From Lophium mytilinum (Eukaryota > Ascomycota > Dothideomycetes > Mytilinidiales > Mytilinidiaceae), in contig MU004197.1 in NCBI GenBank assembly GCA_010093605.1, positions 1,178,001 through 1,242,000 on the forward strand: a stretch of 64,000 nt of DNA, read 5' to 3'. Shown piece after piece: positions 56,824 to 64,000 of this stretch. A model generated the notes under the pieces. It was given only the letters and a program-made list of their open reading frames with translations. It ran no database searches and was not told the origin of the DNA. Position numbers and translations under genes: made by a program. How positions within the stretch are numbered: position 1 is the first letter of the stretch; each line of letters begins with the position of its first letter.

Positions 56824-59124
56824 CTATTGATACTGATTGTGCCCATTTATCGAGAAAGATTGCAGACCAGCTCTTGATATCTCGCGGTACTGCGTTTCTT
56901 GAAACGGACTAGACGTGCTGAGCGGTAATTGGGTGTTTGCCGTCTGGAACCCATTTGCTCCTGTCTGGCTATAAGTCCGTGTCATCGCTGGTGGCGCCAT
57001 CGACATCGGGCTCGCTACTGGAATCGTGTCCTGATAGGGGGCGGTACTTGTCATCAGGTCCTGTGCTTGGAATGAGAAGTCGCCTCTACCAGGAAAGGTA
57101 GACTCGGTGACTTGATAATTGCCGTTCAAGGAATTATGCCGCGGTGGGAATGAGGCAGTCACGTTGTACGCCGGCTGTAGATTTGAGTTGTTCTGCCAGC
57201 CGGCGAAGGGTGGAGGCGGCTGGGCGACGTCGTATTGTTGGCTGCGGGGCGTTTGGTGGTAGTCCATACCAAAACCTTCGTATGAGCTTACGGAGGGTTT
57301 AGCGTTAAAGTCGAACGAATGGCGAGCTCTTATATGTGAATGCTCGGGGTCCAGAAGGCCAGTCGTCAGAAGGCCGTGATACGAATGGCCGCGGAAAGGC
57401 TGATGTGGAGCATTTGCACGCGGCAATGTTGCTACTGCATGTTCACTCTGAGGCATTGTGCTTGGTGTTCCGCTGAGGAAATGCCTCGGTGGTTCTTCAA
57501 GCCGGTGGGGAGACCGAATTCCATAGCTCGAGTCATCGCGGAGGTTCAGGTTGTTGGCGGGAGAGAGAAGCTCAGATGGACTGCTCCCACTGTTGGGACT
57601 TGTCGTCGTCGAAGTGGCACGACTATGCCTTGGTGACACTTGAACCGAGCTGTTGGTGCGCCGCTTCTTCTTGCCACTTTTCGTGGTCACGCAGGAGAGG
57701 TCAGGGGCGGTGACCTTCGAATCGGCGTCTGCAACGATAAGCAATCTGCCAAGAGTATATAATGGAAAAACAGTGACTTACCAATGCATCCAAAGTAGAA
57801 ATCCTCCTCGTATTTAGCAATGAGGAATATGTTGCATAGAATCCTCTTTCTTCTCTGTTCGCGCTCAAGCTCTTTGGAATCGTTCTTATCCGAGCAGAAG
57901 TATAGCGAGACACGTCTGGACTCGAATTCAAGCTTATCCACCCAATTGCTACCACGGTCTCTCAGACGAAGTAACGCAAGTGCAACCGCAGTCCGGCCTA
58001 TAGCAGTTAGCTTAGTCTTTACAAGTGTCTGGGCGGCGCATATTGTACCGGCCTTGTTGTTGTGGTGCGGCTCGATGTAGTCGGACTCCTCAATCGGCCA
58101 CCATTGGGGAATTCGTGGGCCGGTCTTGTTCCTTTTCCGCTCTCCTTTGGTCGTCTTTTTACTGTACGGAAAGTTGGACTGCTTCTTTGGCTCGGCCACC
58201 TTGATCCACTCAGTCTCGAGCGCCTTCAGACTAATCTGCTGGAGTTGGTCAAGGAGCCTCCGGAGGGCCCATTTCACGCATTCCGAGTCGCTGATCTGGA
58301 ACGTAAAGTCGCCTCTGACGGGAAAAGCTCGTTGTTGCGGAGCAGCCGGGGCAGCGATTTCGCTAATAGACTCAGCCGACAAACTATGGCTGGAGTGCCG
58401 GCGTTTTCGGGGTGTTAGATTCAGCGCGGGCTGAGCATCTCGGCCACGGTTCCTGCGCGGTTTCGACGAAAGAACGAGGGTTCTCTTCGATGCAGATAGC
58501 GGGGCTGCCGGGCAACTTTCGTCATCCGCGTCCGAAGGCGTCATGGCCATGGGCTCATGGTCGACGTTGTCAGAAGTCGGAGCAACTTCAGGCACCGGGC
58601 TTGGAGCTGTGGCCTGGGTGGTAGCTTGACGGGCGGCAGAAGCACGAACAGCAGCATCCTGAATTCGCTGCCAGCCATCCTCGTGGAACAGCACACTCTT
58701 GTGGCGATCGATGTTGGTCGAGGAATGGTAGGAAGGCGGATGCTTGGTGTCGTGCAGGATAGTCAGGGCCCAAGCACTGTAGCCGGAGTCGGCCAGGGCC
58801 TTTTCGAGTGCCGGATCGAGGGCGATCTGGTCATCGGCCGTATTAGTGGGCGCAAGTGCCAACTTTATTGCTCCACGCTCTCGAAGTGTAGGTAGCTACG
58901 GTAGCGTAGCCGTAAGTTACGCCGTGAACGTGGGGCGGGGGGAAGAGCGGGAGCGGGAGCTAGCAAAGCGGGGCTGGACGTACCGATGAAGGCTGCTGCA
59001 CCTTCGTCCTGCTGATTGCCATTGCCTGAGACGGTCCATCCTCCTGCCTGCTCGGGAAGATGCCTGGCTTGCCGCGGGGCCCCTGGTTGGGGATGCTGCC
59101 GTTCTCCTCTCCAAAAAATACCAT
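56824..59124 (-). CDS. DUF2841 / YDR124W-like helical-bundle protein
   Basis: Exons in coding order are 59124-58984, 58862-57782 and 57728-56824, giving 708 aa. The first exon (MVFFGEENGSIPNQG) is needed because the long second frame has no early ATG; donor TCG|GTACGT and acceptor AATAAAG keep the frame. The ordered part, SDSECVKWALRRLLDQLQQI, ALETEWIKVAEPKKQS, PYSKKTTKGE, IPQWWP and LLRLRDRG with KRILCNIFLIAKYEEDFYFG, matches the DUF2841 family, named after yeast YDR124W and the Aspergillus hrmA-associated cluster gene. The remainder, over half the protein, is disordered and Ser/Pro/Gln-rich. The family is poorly understood; a nuclear regulatory role has been suggested. Here the gene lies next to a RIP-degraded block. 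Confidence 0.82.
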
Positions 59125-60259
59125 GGTAGAGCGTGGTGGCCTTGCTGCGGTGCCGGGCCGGCGGGCGTGGCCGTGTGAGACGGACCAGCGAAGCGAGAGC
59201 ACCAGCTTCTGGATCCTACAGCACACGCGGAAACCGATCGAGTGGTAAAGCGATGGGACTGTCGTCAACCGTCAGTGTCTCCATGATCAAGCCACGAAAC
59301 TGCTGTCCGGGGCAGACGGACGAGGGGAGAGCGAGGGGTTGCCACCGGCGTCTTCTGCAATCGTTTTCAACGTCAACGGCACGAGGCAGATCCCTACTAG
59401 ATCCTCATCGTACCCAGACTGGCGGGACTTACTCCAACTGTTCGTTTCTCTCGATGCCTCAAGCGGTGGCCGGGTGCCCGTGGGCGGCCTGCGAGCGGCG
59501 TAGAACGCAACAGCGGGTCTGGTGGCAGAGAAAGATATAGCGAGTGTCAGCGAGACGACCAGACGCAGCCCCCTCTTCAGCAGCGGCCGAGCAGGTGATC
59601 GGGACTGCAACGAGGGACAGCACCCTGCGCTGGGGCGATTGGTTGTGGGAAGAACGAGCAGGCAGGCAGGCCGAGTGGTACGACGAGGGTATTGCAGAGC
59701 CCCGGCTGTTGGTTGCGGAAGAATGGCTAGCAGGACCCAGGTGCACGTCGACTCGCAGCACCAGACGGGACAGCAGAAGGAGCTCAGAGCGCAATGGCTC
59801 AGGTCGGGATCCTAGGCAGGGCGCTGCTTAAGAAGCCCGCTGCCCAACTCGACGCCAGGCTGCCCTAGAGAAGAAACCTCTGTGCGTTGCCATGGGCCGT
59901 GACGACGGCAGCAAGGCGAGGCTGCAAGCCATGCGACTCGCCAGCGCTGAAGCCCGCGGATCCAACGTGCGTCAACTGTACCGTGGTAAATCGAGACGCA
60001 GGCTGCTGCGAGCGTCGAGAGGGCGGCATCTCGATCTTCCATCGCTGACATGGTGTGTGAGAAGCATGCCGCCACGGTCAGGGTGCTGAAGGACGCCCAT
60101 TGCACGGCCCGTAGCATCTTGCCGCCGCAACGCGCCTGGTTGGCTGACGGAAGCCGGTAGAGGTTCCGCGCACAGTCGATCGCGTCTGGTCGGTGTACCT
60201 GGGCGCAACGCCTGGCGGGGATCGTGAATGCCATGCAGCTCTCCAGCAGGGGCTACAGT
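59125..60259. other. GC-rich intergenic region ending at a RIP boundary
   Basis: This 1.1-kb stretch has normal to high GC and frames of up to 140 codons on both strands (for example 59812-60234, minus) without motifs or splice structure. Composition drops sharply to AT-rich at about 60250. Confidence 0.5.
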
Positions 60260-62640
60260 TTAGATTGCCTGTATCTTGGCGGCAAACATTTTATAATGCC
60301 TATAAACGCCTCCAGGACGCCAGATTAACACGCCTATACTAATTAAGGCCTAGTAACTAGTTCCTAGGCCCGTTTAAGTATTAGCTCTATTATTTTATAT
60401 TATAAAGGTGTTTTTAGCTACTATATAACTCTATATAGGCCTTAGCTATAGTATTAAGGTATAATTTCTTATATACTTTATATACTATATACTACTATTA
60501 TTATTATAATAGCTTTTAGGCCTCTATATAAGCTTATAAATTAAACTAGGCTTAATAGATTTATTTTTAATAGATAGCCGCCTTTAAGGCCCTTCTAGAG
60601 GCGCTTAATAAGTACTAAATTATCTAAAATAGTAATAGATATATATATTAAGCTATAGAAAATATAGCTAAGCTACTATACTATAGAAAGCTATAGAGAA
60701 GTAGATTTAAAGGCTTTATAGGCCTTATCTAGTTAAAAGAGCTATAGACTAACTTTTACTATAGCTATACTAAGAATCTATTTACCTATATTTCTATACT
60801 ATATTAGTAATAAAAAAGTAATAAAAATTAATAGATTTTAATACTATAAAGCTATAAGAACTTACTATATAGAGGCCCTTTCTATACCTTTTTAAAGGCC
60901 TTAATTTATTCTTTCTATTTTATATAGCCTCTTATATAGCCTTTTATATAGTCTTACTATTATTATTTATAGCCCTACTATTATCTATATACTTACTATT
61001 ATCTATAGCCTTTAATTCTACCCTAAATTAAGCTATTTCTAGCCTAAATTAACTGCTTTTTATCGCCTACCTTATTACCGCGATGCAATTAGCTAGTATT
61101 TCTAATATTAGTAATTAATTTAGCTATTAGAATAAGATCTAACTCCTTATCTATAATATAGCTATTAAGAAATAATAGGCTTCTTATATATATACTAGTA
61201 AGAATAGCCGCCTAGACCTCTACTACTATTTAATAGAGGATTATAACTAGCATCTCTATACTATAAGAAAGAAGAATAAAAAGTTAATTACTATAGTAAA
61301 GGTTAATAACCTCTACTATTATATTAAGGCTCTACTAGTCGCCCGGGCGCCTTATACTTATATTAAGTACCTGCTAGAGGTACTACCTTAATTTCTATAT
61401 ATTAATAGAGTAACGCTAATAGTAACTATCTAGTTTATAGTTATAATGTACTATAGAGGGCCTATTAAGAAGGCGTAGGCTTAAAAGGTCTAGAAGATTC
61501 TTACTAGTAAGAAGATAGTTACTATATAAGAGAACTACTAGAGAATTTCTAAGTTTCTCTAGCGCCTCTATAAGGCTAACCTAGGTATTATAATAGACCT
61601 TATAATATAGAGTAATATCTTTCTATATATTTTTATCTACTCTAAGAAGAGTAACCTCTTCTTTAGTAATAGTCTTAGATAGATAGAACTTAATAAAATG
61701 CACTAGCGGAATAGCTATAAAGGCGTTATTTTAATAGCTATTAGGCGTAACTAGAATAATAAGATCTATCTACTAGTATAGAGTATTATAGAGAATAAGA
61801 GTAATAAGATATAGGCGTAGTTCTATATAAATATAATTAGGGCTATAGTAGTTCTAAGGGCTAGCTAGTAGACTATCTACTTATAAGTATTATTTTCTTT
61901 TTTAAGAATATCCGTGCGTTTATTTATTATAGGAAGAACGCGCTAAACGCGTTAATTTTAGTAAGAAATTGCGCATTTATAAGCAAGTTTCTATTATAAT
62001 AAATAAGTATAGATATTAATAAAAATTATAATAGCCCCCTCTTAATTTCTATATACCTATTTATAATAGTATCTATACCTCTTAATTTCCTTCTATATAC
62101 TTCTTAATACTATAGTTAATTTCTACGCCTATTTTTATAGTCCCTATTAACTACGCTATTCTCTATAGTAGATTATTTAAAAATCTACCTACTTATACTA
62201 TTTTTTTTATAGTAATTATAATAAAGGCCTAATTAACGCTATTACTATCTACTTTCTAGCCTACTATACTATATACTATTACTAGCACCTTATAGAGAAT
62301 ATTAAGAAGGCCTATAGAGTTACTAGCTTACGCCTATTCTATATAGTTACTTAATATACTAATAATATATTATTTTAGTAGAATATAGCTAAAATAGCTA
62401 TTTATAGCCTAGGCGCTATAGCCTATATACTTACCTAGAACTCTAGAAAGTAGCTATTAAGAAACTACCCTACTAGGCGCTTTAGGTCTATTACTAGCGG
62501 CGTAAGTAAGTTCTAAAATAAGGTTATCTATAATAAGCGCTTAAAGTTAATACTCTTACTTATTAGCTTTATCTAGTACTAATATATTATAACTTATACT
62601 AAGTACTACACTAAGATTATAAAGCTTAGCACCTCTATCT
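60260..62640. mobile_element. RIP-degraded AT-rich repeat DNA, element type not identified
   Basis: The sequence is dominated by ta, at, ag and ct words, with CA and TG almost absent, as left by exhaustive RIP. No open frame survives. Reading 61080-61900 on the plus strand with stops ignored gives Lys/Ile-rich protein-like text, suggesting a ruined coding region, but I could not assign a transposon family. No terminal repeats are visible. Confidence 0.6.
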
Positions 62641-62821
62641 AGCCCCTTTAATAGAGAAAATACAATGCAATTAAATTTATAGCACCTTAGAAATACAACC
62701 TAAGGAGTGCCCCTAGGGGCTACTTAAGGCCCTATAAACGTTTGCACGCAGTATTAGAGCTCTATAAGCTATGCTAGCGGCGTCGCGGTAGAATTATATA
62801 TTATAACCCCTATTATGCAGC

Positions 62822-62824
62822 ATT

Positions 62825-62857
<33 letters not shown>

Positions 62858-62864
62858 ACTAATA
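62822..62864. repeat. AAT trinucleotide microsatellite
   Basis: An (AAT)n run with a few interruptions lies just upstream of the readable LINE ORF1 remnant. Confidence 0.9.
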
Positions 62865-62989
62865 ATACTAATAATAACCCTAAAACTAAACCTACTAACT
62901 AAAGACTAAGTAGAATATCTATGCTAATATCTAAGCGCTTATTAAAGAAGCCTATAGTATATAGGACTCTCTATAGAATAAGCCTATAT

Positions 62990-64000
62990 CCTCTAACCCT
63001 AAGATAAATAACGCCCTTAAGCACCTCTAGAACTTCGCCGGGCGTATACTAGCTAGCCTCTTAGGTACTATAGAGGACCTATAATAAATGCTATAGAGAA
63101 AGATAATAAAGATAATAAAGAAAATATAGAAGGGCGTATAGGTGCTATCTATATAAGAAATAACCTATGCAGTAGTAATAGTAGTAGAAAGAAATAGTAA
63201 GACTATAGAAAATAGGGAGTATATAATATAGACTACCTATAAAATTACTATATATATTAAGAATAAGAAGGAACGCGCTGTAATAAATAAGGACTTAAAC
63301 GCAACTATTACCTATAAGCTCTAAGTAGTAGAAGAGCCTAATATAATAAAGATCTATAGTATTAGAAAGCTCTAGAGTAGAGATGTAAAGGCCTATATAC
63401 TAGACGTAACCGCTAAGAAAGCCCTATTAAAGAAGAAGGAATAGATAAAGGTCCTAGGTAAAATAGTATAAATCTAACTACCTAAGGTTCTTCTAGAGGT
63501 ATATAGAGTACCTAAAGAGATAGACCTAAAGGACCTAATACTATAAAGTAGCATTATATAAGATAATAAGGTACTATATCTAGGCCTAGCTATATATAAG
63601 ATTATATAGAAGCACCTAAATTAAATCTAGGCTATTAGAAATAACCCTAAACGGCGCGCCTTATTAGCTATAGTTACTATAGGCATAGAGGTAATAGTAA
63701 ATAAAATTATAGATAGCGGGCTAGTATAGAATAGATATATACTAGAGGCTGTAAAGTATAAGGTAGGCTTTATAGCTACCTAATGCTTCTAATACTAGGG
63801 CTATAGGCACGTCGCTAGACACTATAAGAAGAAGGCGGTATACGCAGCGTGCGCAGAAGCTTATAATATAAGATAATGCATAGAGAAGAGTATTAGGAAG
63901 TGCGCTAACTATAAGAGAAGCTACCTATTATATAGTGCGGCGTGCACTATAAGAAAGAATACTTAACTAAAAGCTAATATAAAGAGGTAGGTAGTACTAA
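62990..64000 (+). pseudogene. LINE (Tad-like) ORF1 remnant, RIP-degraded, runs off the window
   Basis: In one plus-strand frame, if TAA/TAG stops are taken as mutated Gln codons, the text matches fungal non-LTR ORF1 proteins: NKDLNATITYKL, VEEPN.IKI, LDVTAKKALLKK, VPKEIDLKDLIL and IIDSGLV. At 63783-63960 two zinc knuckles remain: CF.Y.GYRHVARHY with Cys-to-Tyr changes, and AACAEA, then KCANYKRS. The knuckles follow the CX2CX4HX4C pattern and precede the expected endonuclease/RT ORF2, which would lie beyond base 64000. All lesions are C-to-T or G-to-A. Confidence 0.82.

Noticed and set aside
59812-60234. 140-codon minus-strand frame beside the RIP boundary
   Set aside because: No motif, no splice structure and no Kozak-like start; overlapping frames on the other strand are equally open.

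Overview
The window is nuclear DNA of a filamentous ascomycete (Pezizomycotina; Dothideomycetes is my best guess). The signs are short GT-AG introns of about 48-60 nt, Zn2Cys6 regulators, a CFEM protein, a HapE-type CCAAT factor and a GH6 cellulase. Both ends carry AT-rich, stop-riddled retroelement remnants almost free of CA/TG dinucleotides, as expected from repeat-induced point mutation (RIP). The window is therefore a gene-rich island (about 7.4-60.2 kb) between two RIP-degraded blocks.

Layout: 5-5489, a full-length minus-strand Ty1/Copia element with two 244-bp LTRs. 5.9-7.0 kb, a wrecked GH43 glycosidase gene. 7394-7551, a tRNA-Leu(CAA) gene with its normal anticodon-loop intron plus a 48-bp GT...AG insertion inside the D-loop. 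8-9 kb, an SDR gene with one in-frame TAG. 9.5-10.4 kb, a small Zn2Cys6 protein. 11-14.9 kb, Ypp1/TTC7 (PI4-kinase scaffold). 15.2-17.5 kb, Rix1 (60S biogenesis). 17.8-20 kb, a SUT-type disaccharide transporter. 21-23.2 kb, Nhx1 Na+/H+ exchanger. 25.2-26.6 kb, GH6 cellobiohydrolase. 26.95-27.6 kb, a 658-bp TRIM-like LTR element with an intact CATAC target duplication. 28.1-28.9 kb, Trs33. 29.4-30.8 kb, malate dehydrogenase. 31.6-32.8 kb, HapE/Hap5. 34-35 kb, Fcf2. 35.2-36.5 kb, purine nucleoside phosphorylase, divergent from 36.7-38 kb Rsm10 (uS10m). 38.5-40.2 kb, a Zn2Cys6 transcription factor. 40.2-41.6 kb, a diverged array with about 107-bp period. 41.9-43 kb, a CFEM membrane protein. 43.7-45.9 kb, Rit1 fused to a DUF6314-like domain. 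46.5-47.7 kb, Aos1 (SUMO E1). 48-50 kb, an unrecognised conserved-looking protein whose last exon is partly duplicated downstream. 50.5-55.2 kb, Sac3 (TREX-2). 56.8-59.1 kb, a DUF2841/YDR124W-like protein. 60.3-64 kb, RIP-degraded sequence including a LINE ORF1.

Most genes are housekeeping functions with no shared pathway. Links are loose: Rix1, Fcf2, Rit1, Sac3 and Rsm10 act in RNA and ribosome biology; GH6, the dead GH43 and the disaccharide transporter fit plant-polymer use. There is no operon or secondary-metabolite cluster. Intron models were built by hand; every model given keeps an open frame end to end except the SDR. Function names rest on remembered family motifs, not on searches.
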